Assembly: GCF_014323725.1 (NCBI RefSeq)
Contig: NZ_JABVED010000003.1
Span: forward strand, 124,001 to 188,000
DNA length: 64,000 bases
Reading direction: 5' to 3'
Source: Actinokineospora xionganensis
Lineage (GTDB): Bacteria; Actinomycetota; Actinomycetes; Mycobacteriales; Pseudonocardiaceae
Positions 46,379-56,907 of the stretch are shown here, piece after piece (positions within the stretch are counted from its first letter, which is position 1; every line of letters begins with the position of its first letter). The translations under genes were made by a program, and so were the position numbers. The notes below the pieces were generated by a model. The model worked only from the letters and a program-made list of their open reading frames with translations. It was not told the DNA's origin and did no database searches.

Positions 46379-47287
46379 ATGCGGACGGTCGCGGCCGGCC
46401 TGCCCGGCTATCCCTCGACCTACCAGCCGGTCCAAGGCGGCGACGGCGTGGCTCAGCGAGCCGCGTTCGACCCGGCTCTGCGGCAGTTCCCCAAGGCCTA
46501 CCGGCACGGCGAGCCGACCTTCGCCGACGCCGCCACCGGCGCCCGCTGGCGCGCGGCCCGCCGCGACGCGATGCACCACCTCGTGCGGGTCGTCGCCGAT
46601 TCCCCGTGGGCGGATTCGCTGGTGCTGCGCGGAAGCATCACCATGCGCGCCTGGGTGGGCGACGCCGCGCGGGAGCCGGGCGACATCGACTTCGTCGTCC
46701 TCCCCGCGTCCCGCTCGATCAAGGACGCCGCGATGCTCGACGGCATCGTCGCCGCAGTCCGCTCGACCCCCGGCGCGGGACTGCGCGCCGATGAGGTGAC
46801 GGCCGAGGACATCTGGACCTACGAGCGCGCCGACGGCCGCCGCCTGGTGTTCCCCTTCGCCGTCGACGGCCTGCCGCGCGGAGCCGTGCAACTTGACTTC
46901 GTCTTCGGCGAGCAACTGCCGGTTCCCCCTGTCCCCCTTGTGATCCCGGGCGTCGACCGGACCCTGCTCGCCGCCACGCCGGAGCTTTCGCTGGCCTGGA
47001 AGCTGCTGTGGCTGGCGACCGACATCTACCCTCAGGGCAAAGACCTGTACGACGCCGTCCTGCTTGCCGAGCAGACCGCGGTGCCCGACCGCGACCTCGT
47101 CGTCGATCTCCTCCGGCCCGAACTGCAACGCGAAGCCGACGGGTTCGTGGCCGAGTCCGTCCTGTCGTGGGACGTCGACTGGGTCAACTTCCAGGACGAA
47201 TACCCGGACATCGACGGCGACCCCAAGCAGTGGGCCTGGCGTCTGGGCGTGGCCCTCAGCGCGGCCTGGGACGCCGAACGAGCCTGA
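46379..47287 (+). CDS. nucleotidyltransferase, AbiEii/AbiGii toxin-like
   Basis: A 302-residue protein with the nucleotidyltransferase core LVLRGSITMRAW then EPGDIDFVVLP (the GS...DxD metal-binding motif, about 81-107), a LDFVFGEQLP strand carrying the third acidic residue, and the substrate-side helix LAWKLLWLATDIYPQGKDLYD (about 206-226) characteristic of AbiEii-type proteins. AbiEii toxins nucleotidylate tRNA or other targets, but many actinobacterial homologues lack an AbiEi antitoxin, as here. The upstream family member is the usual neighbour. ATG 46379 follows AGGGGAGACC; GTG 46346 is an alternative start. Confidence 0.8.
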   Translation: MRTVAAGLPGYPSTYQPVQGGDGVAQRAAFDPALRQFPKAYRHGEPTFADAATGARWRAARRDAMHHLVRVVADSPWADSLVLRGSITMRAWVGDAAREPGDIDFVVLPASRSIKDAAMLDGIVAAVRSTPGAGLRADEVTAEDIWTYERADGRRLVFPFAVDGLPRGAVQLDFVFGEQLPVPPVPLVIPGVDRTLLAATPELSLAWKLLWLATDIYPQGKDLYDAVLLAEQTAVPDRDLVVDLLRPELQREADGFVAESVLSWDVDWVNFQDEYPDIDGDPKQWAWRLGVALSAAWDAERA

Positions 47288-47334
47288 AACAGGCAAGTCA
47301 TCGGCCGACAACACGGCCGTGGCTCACTGGTCGG

Positions 47335-48252
47335 ATGGACACCGATGGCCTGATCACCTTGCGGTTCAAGGACATCCACGGCTACCGGCGTGCCTACCGG
47401 ATGGGTGGCAGCGGTCCGGTCCTGCTGTTCATCCACGGCATCAGCGACTCCTCCGAGACCTGGCGGGACGTGCTGCCCGACCTGGCCGAGCGCTACACCG
47501 TCATCGCGCCCGACCTGCTCGGTCACGGTGACTCCGACAAACCCCGGGCCGACTACGCCGCCGCGGCCTACGCCTGCGGGATGCGCGACCTCCTCGCGGT
47601 CCTCGACGTCGACACCGTGACCGTCGTCGGGCATTCGCTGGGTGCCGGGGTCGCGATGCAGTTCGCCTACCAGTTTCCCGAGCGGTGTGAGCGGTTGGTG
47701 CTGGTCAGCGGCGGTGGGGCGGGTCGGGCGGTGCATCCGCTGCTGCGGTTGGCCGCCGGGCCGTGGGCGGAGGCGGTGATCCCGCTGGCGGTGTCGCGCC
47801 CGGTCAACGCGCTCGCCGACGGGATCCTGGCCGTCCTGCCCCGGCTGCCCGTGTCCAGCCACACCACCGACCTGACCTACGTCCTCCAGCGCTACCGGTT
47901 GCTCAGGGAACGCCGAGCCCGAGCCGCGTTCCTCCGCACCTTGCGGGCGGTCGTCGACCAGCGCGGCCAAGTGGTGACGATGCTCGACCGCAGCTACCTC
48001 GCCGTCGGTATGCCGACGCTGTTGGTCTGGGGTGCGCGGGATCGGATCGTGCCCGCCGCCCAAGCCGAGGTCGCCCAGGCCGCGCTGCCCGGAAGCAGGT
48101 TGGAGATGTTCCCCGACTCCGGCCACTTCCCGCACCACGACGACCCCGCGCGGTTCGTCAAACTCCTCGACGACTTCCTGGAGACCACCGACCCCGCCGA
48201 GTACGACCCGGCCCGCTGGCGGGAGATCCTGCGCGGCGGCCGCCCGTGCTGA
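47335..48252 (+). CDS. alpha/beta-fold hydrolase
   Basis: A 305-residue hydrolase. Oxyanion/HG motif FIHGISDSSETW, nucleophile elbow GHSLGAG (Ser about 103), catalytic Asp in WGARDRIVP and His in SGHFPHHD are all visible. Cytoplasmic, no signal peptide. It resembles haloalkane dehalogenase/epoxide hydrolase-like and meta-cleavage hydrolases; substrate unknown. Starts at ATG 47335; a hairpin follows. Confidence 0.88.
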   Translation: MDTDGLITLRFKDIHGYRRAYRMGGSGPVLLFIHGISDSSETWRDVLPDLAERYTVIAPDLLGHGDSDKPRADYAAAAYACGMRDLLAVLDVDTVTVVGHSLGAGVAMQFAYQFPERCERLVLVSGGGAGRAVHPLLRLAAGPWAEAVIPLAVSRPVNALADGILAVLPRLPVSSHTTDLTYVLQRYRLLRERRARAAFLRTLRAVVDQRGQVVTMLDRSYLAVGMPTLLVWGARDRIVPAAQAEVAQAALPGSRLEMFPDSGHFPHHDDPARFVKLLDDFLETTDPAEYDPARWREILRGGRPC

Positions 48253-48269
48253 CCGGCGTGCGCGAACCT

Positions 48270-48297
48270 ACCCATCGCCCGCCGCGGGCAGATGGGT
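48270..48297 (+). terminator. hairpin terminator
   Basis: ACCCATCGCCCG (48270-48281) pairs with CGGGC-(A)-GATGGGT (48285-48297), one bulged A; 18 nt after the hydrolase stop. Confidence 0.72.
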
Positions 48298-48363
48298 GTT
48301 CTGTCCGACGCGGCCGCCACACCGGGTCCATAGCGTCGAAGCCACCACTTCAGGAGGCGCGAC

Positions 48364-49239
48364 ATGACCACCCAACACATCGAGACCCTGATCATCGGAG
48401 CGGGCCAGGCGGGCCTTTCCACCGGCTACCACCTGCGTGAACTCGGCCGTCCGTTCCTCATCGTCGACGGCAACGACCGGGTCGGCGACAACTGGCGCAG
48501 GCAGTGGGACACGCTGCGGCTCTACACGCCCGCGAAGTACAGCGGCCTGCCTGGCCAGCCCTTCCCGCTGGACGGCTGGGCGTTCCCGCACAAGGACGAG
48601 GTCGCCGACTACCTCGAGACCTATGCGCTGCATTGGGACCTTTCGGTGCGGATGAGCACCCGCATCGATCTGCTGGAGGCCCGGCCCGAGGGCGGGTACA
48701 CCGCGACCATCGGGGCCGACACGATCACGTGCGACAACGCGGTCGTCGCGACCGGCACTTTCAGGCGTACGCCCTACATCCCCGCTTTCGCGGGCGAACT
48801 CGGCCCGAGCATCCGGCAGCCGCACTCCAGCGAGTACCGCAGGCCCGGTCAGCTGCGACCGGGCAAGGTCCTGGTCGTCGGCGCCTCGCACTCGGGCACC
48901 GACATCGCCTACGAGGTGGCGCCCACCCACGAAACCGTCCTTTGTGGACGCGACTGCGGCGAGATCCCGGTTCGGATGGAGACCCGCAGGTTCCGCGCGG
49001 CATACCCCTTGCTGGCGTTCGCGGCCCGACACGTGCTCACCCGCGGACGAGACCGACCGTGCCGACGAACTCGGTGTCGAACTGGCCGACATCGCCGCTG
49101 CGTTCGGCTGCCCGGCCTTGCGCGCCATGGCCGGCTACGCGCGGGGCGCGGTCCTGCTCGCCCGATCCGACCCCGCCGCGGCGCTGCCCGAACTGCGTGC
49201 GGCCCGGCAGGAGTGGCAGCGGCTCAGCTCACCGTATGA
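48364..49239 (+). pseudogene. flavin-containing monooxygenase, C-terminus lost by deletion
   Basis: Intact start (ATG after CAGGAGGCGCGAC) and N-terminal two-thirds of a class B flavin monooxygenase: FAD motif IIGAGQAGLSTGYHL (10-24), [28 protein letters not shown] and NADPH motif [12 protein letters not shown] (about 179-190). Homology stops at about 49045 (ARHVLTRG). The frame then runs into an Arg-rich shadow of a LuxR-family gene to a chance stop at 49239. About 130 residues of a normal enzyme are absent, so activity is unlikely. Confidence 0.75.
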
Positions 49240-49591
49240 GCTGGCCCGGTGCCGCGTCCTCATCGGCCGCGCCCTGCGCGAGCTGGCCGACGAGCAGTCC
49301 GCGACCACGGAGTTCGCCGCCGCCCGCCAGGTCTTCCACGACCTCGGCGCGGTCCCCGCCGAACAGGAGGCGGCCCACCTCCTTACCCCCGCCGCACCGG
49401 GTGGCCTCACCGCGCGGGAGGTCGAGGTGTTGCGGTTGGTGGCGGCCGGTCGCAGCAACCCGGAGATCGCGTCCAGGCTGGTTTTGAGCGAGAAGACCGT
49501 CGCCCGTCACCTGTCGAACATCTTCACAAAGCTGGATGTCTCCTCAAGGACCGCTGCCGCCGCGTTCGCCTACGAGAACCGGCTCGTCTGA
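49045..49591 (+). pseudogene. C-terminal remnant of a LuxR-family regulator
   Basis: From about 49045 in a different frame from the monooxygenase: [23 protein letters not shown]-like helices ([32 protein letters not shown]), then a complete LuxR helix-turn-helix [20 protein letters not shown] to [15 protein letters not shown]. The N-terminal sensory/ATPase part and the start are missing. The DNA-binding domain is intact, and a short product from an internal start is conceivable. A single deletion joining the two genes explains both remnants. Confidence 0.75.
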
Positions 49592-49707
49592 ACTGAGCTC
49601 GGTTTGATAAAACGCCCACGCGCTTTTGCTCACTCCCGGTAGCGTCCCGCCGGCCCGCCATGCGATCCCGCGTGTAATTGAGGGCATTCCAGGAATTGAA
49701 GGTATTC

Positions 49708-50271
49708 ATGAGCACCGACACGCCCGCGCCCGCTCCGTACGTTCCCGCGGAGGAGCCCGCGCCGAAGAAGAAAAGCATCGGCGTCAAGATCCTGTCCTAC
49801 ATCGTCGGCGCGATCGTCGTGGCCGGACTCGTCTACGGGTTCAACTACTTCTCCAGTGACGCGGCGCAGGCCAAGGCCGGGGAGTGCGCGAGTGTCACCG
49901 GCACCACCGCCAAGCCCGACTTCAAAGTCGTCGACTGCGGCGCCGCCGAGGCGAACTACACCATCGGCAAGGTCCTCGGCTCGACCTCCGAGAAGTGCGG
50001 CGGCGCCTACGACGAGTACACCGAGACCGCGCGCAAGGGCCCGGACTCGAAGCTCTGCCTGGTCCCGAACCTCGTCGAGGGCGCCTGCTACGAGGACCCC
50101 ACGACCTCCAAGGCCATGGGCATGGCGAAGACCGAGTGCAAGGCGGGCGCCATCAAGGTCGTCAAGAAGGCCGACGGCGTCGTCGACGAGAAGCTGTGCA
50201 CGGACTCGGCGCCGCTGTCCTACACCGAGCCGAAGCTGACCCTCTGCCTCACGCAGGTCGAAGCCTCCTGA
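49708..50271 (+). CDS. membrane-anchored Cys-rich protein (LppU/SCO3897 family)
   Basis: A 187-residue protein: Pro/Ala-rich cytoplasmic N-terminus (MSTDTPAPAPYVPAEEPA), Lys-rich KKKS, a membrane helix (VKILSYIVGAIVVAGLVYGF), then an outer domain with six cysteines (GEC, VDCG, EKCGG, LCLVP, GACYEDP and later CKAG, LCTD, LCL) arranged as in the LppU/SCO3897 family, implying disulfides. Function unknown. ATG 49708 follows TTGAAGG. Duplicated terminator behind it. Confidence 0.8.
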   Translation: MSTDTPAPAPYVPAEEPAPKKKSIGVKILSYIVGAIVVAGLVYGFNYFSSDAAQAKAGECASVTGTTAKPDFKVVDCGAAEANYTIGKVLGSTSEKCGGAYDEYTETARKGPDSKLCLVPNLVEGACYEDPTTSKAMGMAKTECKAGAIKVVKKADGVVDEKLCTDSAPLSYTEPKLTLCLTQVEAS

Positions 50272-50283
50272 CGCTCTGACACA

Positions 50284-50322
50284 GAAAGGTGCGCGTGCCG
50301 CTCGTCGGCACGCGCACCTTTC
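50284..50322 (+). terminator. strong hairpin terminator, copy 1
   Basis: Perfect 17-bp stem GAAAGGTGCGCGTGCCG (50284-50300) with its complement at 50306-50322, loop CTCGT. The central 15 bp of the stem are identical to the terminator at 50932-50966. Confidence 0.88.
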
Positions 50323-50359
50323 GTTTGTCCTCCCAGCCAAGATCGGACACGATCGGCGC

Positions 50360-50926
50360 ATGTCAGGACTGGATCGGCCGGTGGTCGTCGCGGTGTGCGG
50401 GAGCCCTGGGGCAGGGAAGACCACTGTCGCCCGCGCGACGGCGAGCCGCCTCGGGGTGCCGTTCCTGACCCGCGATGAGATCAAGACCGGTCTGGGGCTG
50501 TCCTCCGCCTCGGCGGCCGAGGACGGCGGCGTCCGGTTCACCCCGGACTTCCATGTCGCGGGCGGTCCGGTGAGCCAGCGGGCCGAGGCGGCGATGGTCG
50601 ACGCGGCCCGGCTGTTCGCGGCGGCACGGGTGAGCTTCGTCGTGGAGTCATCCGTGTTGTCCGACAAGCTGTTGGCAGCCCTGGCCGACGCCAGAGTGCT
50701 CGCCGTTCATGTCACCGCTCGCGAATCGGTCATCGACGGACGCCTCCGCGCCCGGGTGACCGAGATCGACCGGCAACTCGCGTCCCAGTTCCAGCGGGGC
50801 GAGCTGCAGCCGTCGATCTTCAAGCCGTCCAGCGGAGTCGACGCCGTCGTCGAGGTCGACACCTCAGCTCAGGAGACCCCGGACGTCGGCCCGATCGAGG
50901 CGGCAGTCGGCGCACTGCTTCGATGA
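50360..50926 (+). CDS. AAA/zeta-like P-loop kinase
   Basis: A 188-residue P-loop protein: Walker A CGSPGAGKTTVARATASRL (14-32), TRDEIKTGLGL as the substrate-side segment, VESSV near 100, and a lid ARESVIDGRLRARVTE. It resembles small nucleotide/antibiotic kinases and zeta-type kinases; no antitoxin partner is present. Substrate unknown. Flanked on both sides by near-identical terminator hairpins. Confidence 0.8.
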   Translation: MSGLDRPVVVAVCGSPGAGKTTVARATASRLGVPFLTRDEIKTGLGLSSASAAEDGGVRFTPDFHVAGGPVSQRAEAAMVDAARLFAAARVSFVVESSVLSDKLLAALADARVLAVHVTARESVIDGRLRARVTEIDRQLASQFQRGELQPSIFKPSSGVDAVVEVDTSAQETPDVGPIEAAVGALLR

Positions 50927-50931
50927 CCGAG

Positions 50932-50966
50932 AAGGTGCGCGTGCCGCCGAGCGGCACGCGCACCTT
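50932..50966. terminator. hairpin terminator, copy 2, shared with leuA
   Basis: Stem AAGGTGCGCGTGCCG (50932-50946) with its complement at 50952-50966, loop CCGAG. It lies between the convergent kinase and leuA genes, 9 nt from the leuA stop, so it can end both transcripts. Confidence 0.85.
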
Positions 50967-50975
50967 TGCGTGGTC

Positions 50976-52781
<1,806 letters not shown>

Positions 52782-52817
52782 TTAACGGTGTCGGGGACCG
52801 GCGGCGACGCCCGAACT

Positions 52818-52856
52818 CCGCGACGGGGAGCCGGCCTGAATCAGGCCCCGTCGCGG
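52818..52856 (-). promoter_or_regulatory. leuA attenuator hairpin
   Basis: CCGCGACGGGG (52818-52828) pairs perfectly with CCCCGTCGCGG (52846-52856); an inner CCTGA/TCAGG pairing (52835-52845) closes it. It overlaps the last codons of the leader peptide and lies 50 nt before the leuA ATG, the position expected of a terminator or sequestering hairpin whose formation depends on where the ribosome stops. Confidence 0.7.
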
Positions 52857-52885
52857 CAGCGAAGCAGGAGGAGAGCGTGAGCCAC
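52841..52885 (-). CDS. leuA leader peptide
   Basis: Fourteen codons reading GTG-start A-H-A-L-L-L-L-R-C-R-D-G-A, with four consecutive leucine codons (CTC CTC CTG CTT). TACTCT seven nt upstream resembles a -10 box, so the transcript may be leaderless and begin at or near the GTG. Stalling on the Leu codons when leucyl-tRNA is scarce would keep the ribosome off the downstream hairpin's proximal arm, allowing leuA expression. Leucine attenuators of this kind are known upstream of leuA in actinobacteria. Confidence 0.75.
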   Translation of the reverse strand: MAHALLLLRCRDGA

Positions 52886-53004
52886 GCACTCAGAGTAGCC
52901 AGGGACCGGCCCGATATGGAAACCCGCGTCCACATGCTGGGCGACGACCTTGTTAGACCATCTGGCCGAGTTTGCGAATCAGCAGGTCGGGGCACCCTTC
53001 GAGC

Positions 53005-53301
53005 ATGACTACGCGCAGATGGTATGCAACACGAGGCACCGGCACCGCTGCCCGGATCGTGTCCGGCATCGGTGCGCTGTTCGCTCTGATCATCGTCGTC
53101 TACGTCCTGTTGGTCATCTTCGGCGCGAACATGGCGAACGCCTTCTCCAGGTTCATCCAGTCCATGGCGGAACCGCTCGCGCTGTTCTTCCCCGGCCTGT
53201 TCCCGATCGCCAACGCGACGCTGAACATGATCGTGAACTACGGCCTCGCGGCGCTGTTCTGGATCGTCGTCACGGGCATCATCGCCCGGGTCGTCAGCTG
53301 A
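53005..53301 (+). CDS. small two-helix membrane protein, paralogue 1
   Basis: A 98-residue protein from ATG 53005 with two membrane helices (IVSGIGALFALIIVVYVLLVIF and NYGLAALFWIVVTGIIARVV) and a short loop between them. Its last third matches that of the next gene (NYGLAAIFWLVVTMIVAKLI), so the two are tandem paralogues. Function unknown; family is widespread in actinobacteria. Confidence 0.68.
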   Translation: MTTRRWYATRGTGTAARIVSGIGALFALIIVVYVLLVIFGANMANAFSRFIQSMAEPLALFFPGLFPIANATLNMIVNYGLAALFWIVVTGIIARVVS

Positions 53302-53347
53302 CCGCGCATGCGTAGCCGCAGGCTGTCAGCCGTGCCAGACTGCCAGC

Positions 53348-53686
53348 ATGGCTGACAGCACCGAGGAAACCGGCCGCCAGAGCCGCACCAGCGCGCAGTG
53401 GCGCGCCGACATCGTCGGACTTGTCGCGAACCTGGTGCGGTGGGCGGGTCTGCTGATCGCACTGGTCCTGGTCGTGCACGTCATCCTCGTGATGGGCAAC
53501 GCGAACCCGGGCAACGGCATCACGACTTTCGTCCGCCAGGCCGCGGACGTCGTCGTCCTGGCGTTCAAGAACCTGTTCGCGCCCGAGGACTCCAAACTGG
53601 GCGTGCTGGTCAACTACGGGCTGGCCGCCATCTTCTGGCTGGTCGTCACCATGATCGTGGCCAAGCTGATCCGCAGGCTCGGCTAG
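53348..53686 (+). CDS. small two-helix membrane protein, paralogue 2
   Basis: A 112-residue protein with the same plan: Arg/Glu-rich N-terminus, helix 1 (WAGLLIALVLVVHVILVMG), a loop with FVRQAADVVVLAFKNLF and helix 2 (NYGLAAIFWLVVTMIVAKLI), basic end RRLG. It is 46 nt behind its paralogue. The stop codon shares CTAG (53683-53686) with the convergent nitroreductase gene. Confidence 0.72.
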   Translation: MADSTEETGRQSRTSAQWRADIVGLVANLVRWAGLLIALVLVVHVILVMGNANPGNGITTFVRQAADVVVLAFKNLFAPEDSKLGVLVNYGLAAIFWLVVTMIVAKLIRRLG

Positions 53687-54261
53687 AAGGATGTGCCCCA
53701 CTCGGTGAAGGCCAGCTCGGAGAGCGGCAGCCGCGACCGGGGCCTCGTCTCACGCTCGCGCTTCTCCGGTGGGAGCAGTTCCGGCGGCCCGAGCACACCG
53801 ACCGCCACGGCCACCAGCGGCCTGATCTGCGCGGGCAGGTCGAACCCCGCGGCGATCCCGGCCTTGTCGAATCCCGCCATCTGGTGCGCGACCAGACCCT
53901 CGGCCACCGCCTGCAGCACCAGGTTCTCCGTCGCCAGCCCCACGCCGTACTCCGCGTACGGCACCTCGCCCTTGGCGTTGACCGTCGCCGCGCAGGCGAC
54001 CAGCAGCGCGCCGGCGTTGCCCGCCCACGCCTGGTTGCCGCGGTTGAGCTGCCCGAAGATCCGGTCGAACGTCGGCGTCCCGCGCAGCCCCACGAGGTAG
54101 CGCGCGGGCTGGGTGTTGCCGTACGACGGCGCCCACCGGGCCGCCTCCAGCATCCGCCGCATCGCCTCCTCCGACACCGTGCCGGAGGGGTCGAGCGCAC
54201 GCGGGCTCCACCGGGCCGCGATCAGCGGGTGCGGGCCAGATGGCCCAGGGTCAGATGGCAT
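53683..54261 (-). CDS. nitroreductase family protein
   Basis: A 192-residue FMN-dependent nitroreductase-fold protein: the N-terminal ARWSPRALDPSGTVSEEAMRR and RWAPSYGNTQPARYLVG carry the FMN-phosphate Arg and Ser/Asn, the middle has YGVGLATENLVLQAVAEGL, and the C-terminal part has the second FMN Arg region. It reduces nitro or quinone-like compounds using NAD(P)H in related enzymes; substrate unknown. It begins 11 nt inside the end of the upstream glycosyltransferase gene, so the two are coupled. Confidence 0.87.
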   Translation of the reverse strand: MPSDPGPSGPHPLIAARWSPRALDPSGTVSEEAMRRMLEAARWAPSYGNTQPARYLVGLRGTPTFDRIFGQLNRGNQAWAGNAGALLVACAATVNAKGEVPYAEYGVGLATENLVLQAVAEGLVAHQMAGFDKAGIAAGFDLPAQIRPLVAVAVGVLGPPELLPPEKRERETRPRSRLPLSELAFTEWGTSF

Positions 54262-55462
54262 AGCCCCAGGCCGTGATCGAGTACGCGCCGAACCACGCCG
54301 ACGCCACCGCGGCCCCGGCGAGCGTGAGCGCCACGGTCGACGGTCGGCGCTTCGCCAGGCCGAGTGCGATCGGGAGCAGCAGCGTGAACGCCGGAAGCAT
54401 CAGCCGGGCCTTGGAGTTCATCAGCCCGTTCGAGCACAGGTCCATCGCCAGCACCCCGGCCGCGTACACCAGCAGCGGCCACTCCAGCCGCCGTCGCCAG
54501 CCGATGACCAGCAGGGCCAGCGCGCCGACGATCAGCCCGACCGTCGCCACTTCCAGCACCGACCGCGCGTTGCCGAGGACGTCCATGGTGAACCGCAAGG
54601 TCGCGACACCGCCGTCGAACTCGGAGTCCCAGCCCCGCCGCTGCAGTGCGAACCAGCCGTCCCACTCGCCGGTCCGCACGCCCACCCAGGCGAGGTAGCC
54701 GATCAGCCCGACCGGCGCGATGATCCCGCCCAGCCACGGCCGCCACGAGTCCTTCCGCTGGAACACCGCCACCAGCATGGCCAGCCCCACGGCCAGGATC
54801 AGCGCCGACGCGGTCGGCCGCACGAGTCCCGCCGCCGCGCAGCACATCCCGGCGCCGACCCACCGCCGTTCCAGCACGAACACCAGCGCCCACACGGCCA
54901 GCGCGCAGAACATCGCCTCGGAGTAGGCCATCGACAGCACGATCGCCATCGGCGACGCGGCGAACAGCGCCACCAGGATCAGCCCGACCGTGCGCGAGCC
55001 GCCTGCGACGATCGTGCCCAGCCTGGTCAGCCCGTACGCGCACACCACACCGAAGGCGACGGTCACCGCGAGCGCCGAGGGCAGCAGCCGGAAACCGAGG
55101 TCGTTGAGCCAGCCGACGACGGTCGGGTAGCCGGGGAAGAAGGCCAGCGGTGTCTCGAAGCTGCGCTTGCCGAACGCGTCGACCAGGCCGGGCGGGACAC
55201 CTGCGTAGCCGTTCCCGGCGATCGCCAGGAACCACTGCCCGTCCCACGACTTGAGCGCGTCGGTCGTCGAGATGTCGTTGCGCCCGGCCATCCAGCTCAG
55301 GATCAGCAGCCCGAACTCGCGGATGCCGAGGAAGATCACGGCGGGTGCGATGACATGGGTGATCCGTCGGGCGGTCCACCGCCGCGCACGCCTAGGGGCC
55401 ACCTCAGGCGTCGCCGTCGTGGTTTCCTCGGCGCTCGCGGGCGCCACGTCCGTCGCAGACAC
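54251..55462 (-). CDS. PIG-V-like polytopic mannosyltransferase
   Basis: A 403-residue (from GTG 55462) integral membrane protein with about ten helices, after a Glu/Ala/Thr-rich cytoplasmic start and [11 protein letters not shown]. The loop motif [17 protein letters not shown] contains the acidic residue and aromatic pattern of PIG-V/GT-C dolichol- or polyprenyl-phosphate-mannose-dependent transferases. It probably adds a sugar to a lipid or protein outside the membrane. GTG 55462 is chosen because GTGGAGAGGATCGGG precedes it; the frame opens upstream to 55543. Confidence 0.78.
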   Translation of the reverse strand: MSATDVAPASAEETTTATPEVAPRRARRWTARRITHVIAPAVIFLGIREFGLLILSWMAGRNDISTTDALKSWDGQWFLAIAGNGYAGVPPGLVDAFGKRSFETPLAFFPGYPTVVGWLNDLGFRLLPSALAVTVAFGVVCAYGLTRLGTIVAGGSRTVGLILVALFAASPMAIVLSMAYSEAMFCALAVWALVFVLERRWVGAGMCCAAAGLVRPTASALILAVGLAMLVAVFQRKDSWRPWLGGIIAPVGLIGYLAWVGVRTGEWDGWFALQRRGWDSEFDGGVATLRFTMDVLGNARSVLEVATVGLIVGALALLVIGWRRRLEWPLLVYAAGVLAMDLCSNGLMNSKARLMLPAFTLLLPIALGLAKRRPSTVALTLAGAAVASAWFGAYSITAWGYAI

Positions 55463-55641
55463 CCCGATCCTCTCCACATCTGCTGGCCGTCCGGCCCAGC
55501 GTAGCCGCCCGTGCGCAGGCGGTCGGGGAGTGGCGGGAGACACAGAGCACCTCGGGACGAAGCCGGTGCGCAGGTAGGCTCTCCTGCGATAAGCGAGGCG
55601 GCCTCGGCCGCCCGCCCGCGGGCCTGAGGAGGTTGCACGCA

Positions 55642-56907
55642 GTGGCGCTCGTCGTCCAGAAGTACGGCGGATCCTCGCTGGAGAACGCCGACCGGATCAA
55701 ACGGGTCGCCGAGCGGATCGTCGCGACGCGCAAAGCGGGGAACGACGTCGTGGTGGTCTGCTCCGCGATGGGTGACACCACCGACGAACTCCTTGACCTG
55801 GCCAAACAGGTGAATCCGGTCCCGCCGGAGCGCGAGATGGACATGCTGCTCACCGCGGGTGAGCGGATCTCCAACTCGCTCGTTGCGATGGCGATCAGCG
55901 CGCTCGGCGCCGAGGCCAGGTCGTTCTCCGGTTCCCAGGCGGGTGTGATCACCACGTCGGTCCACGGCAAGGCCCGGATCATCGACGTCACCCCCGGCCG
56001 CGTGCAGGCCGCGCTCGACGAGGGCTACATCGTCCTCGTCGCCGGCTTCCAGGGCGTCAGCCAGGACACCAAGGACATCACCACTCTGGGCCGCGGTGGT
56101 TCGGACACCACAGCGGTCGCTCTCGCGGCGGCGCTCAACGCCGACGTCTGCGAGATCTACACGGACGTCGACGGGGTCTACACCGCCGACCCGCGCATCG
56201 TGCCCGACGCGAAGCGCCTCGACCGCGTCACCTATGAGGAGATGCTCGAGATGGCGGCGGGTGGAGCCAAGGTGCTCATGCTGCGCTGCGTCGAGTACGC
56301 GCGCCGCTATGGCGTCCCGATCCATGTCCGCTCGTCGTACAGCACAAAGTCCGGCACGATCGTCGCCGGATCAATGGAGGACTTGACCGTGGAACAGGCG
56401 ATGATCACCGGCGTCGCGCACGACCGGTCCGAGGCGAAGGTCACCGTGACCGGCGTGCCGGACCACGCCGGTGTGGCCGCCCGGATCTTCCGGACCGTGG
56501 CCGACAGCGAGATCGACATCGACATGGTGCTGCAGAACGTGTCCAGCACCGCGTCCGGCAAGACCGACATCACCTTCACCCTGTCCAAGAGCAACGGCCC
56601 CACGGCCGTGGCGGCGCTGGAGAAGATCCGCGAGGAGCTGGGCTTCTCCGCGGTGCTCTACGACGACCACATCGGCAAGGTCTCGCTGGTCGGCGCCGGG
56701 ATGCGGTCGCACCCGGGCGTCACGGCGACCTTCTGTGAGGCGCTGTCCAAGGCGGGCGTGAACATCGAGATCATCAACACCTCGGAGATCCGGATCTCGG
56801 TCCTGATCCGCGACACGCAGCTCGACGAGGCTGTGCGCGCGATCCACGAGGCGTTCGACCTCGGCGGCGACGAGCAGGCCGTCGTGTATGGGGGGACTGG
56901 ACGATGA
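55642..56907 (+). CDS. lysC: aspartate kinase
   Basis: A 421-residue kinase that phosphorylates aspartate, opening the pathway to lysine, threonine, methionine and diaminopimelate. N-terminal [10 protein letters not shown], catalytic-domain LTAGERISN, the [16 protein letters not shown] nucleotide motif and [15 protein letters not shown], then two ACT domains (from about residue 265) for feedback control. GAGGAGG precedes GTG 55642. An in-frame ATG at 56374 ([10 protein letters not shown]) matches the internal start that yields the beta subunit in related actinobacteria. It overlaps asd by 4 bp. Confidence 0.95.
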   Translation: MALVVQKYGGSSLENADRIKRVAERIVATRKAGNDVVVVCSAMGDTTDELLDLAKQVNPVPPEREMDMLLTAGERISNSLVAMAISALGAEARSFSGSQAGVITTSVHGKARIIDVTPGRVQAALDEGYIVLVAGFQGVSQDTKDITTLGRGGSDTTAVALAAALNADVCEIYTDVDGVYTADPRIVPDAKRLDRVTYEEMLEMAAGGAKVLMLRCVEYARRYGVPIHVRSSYSTKSGTIVAGSMEDLTVEQAMITGVAHDRSEAKVTVTGVPDHAGVAARIFRTVADSEIDIDMVLQNVSSTASGKTDITFTLSKSNGPTAVAALEKIREELGFSAVLYDDHIGKVSLVGAGMRSHPGVTATFCEALSKAGVNIEIINTSEIRISVLIRDTQLDEAVRAIHEAFDLGGDEQAVVYGGTGR

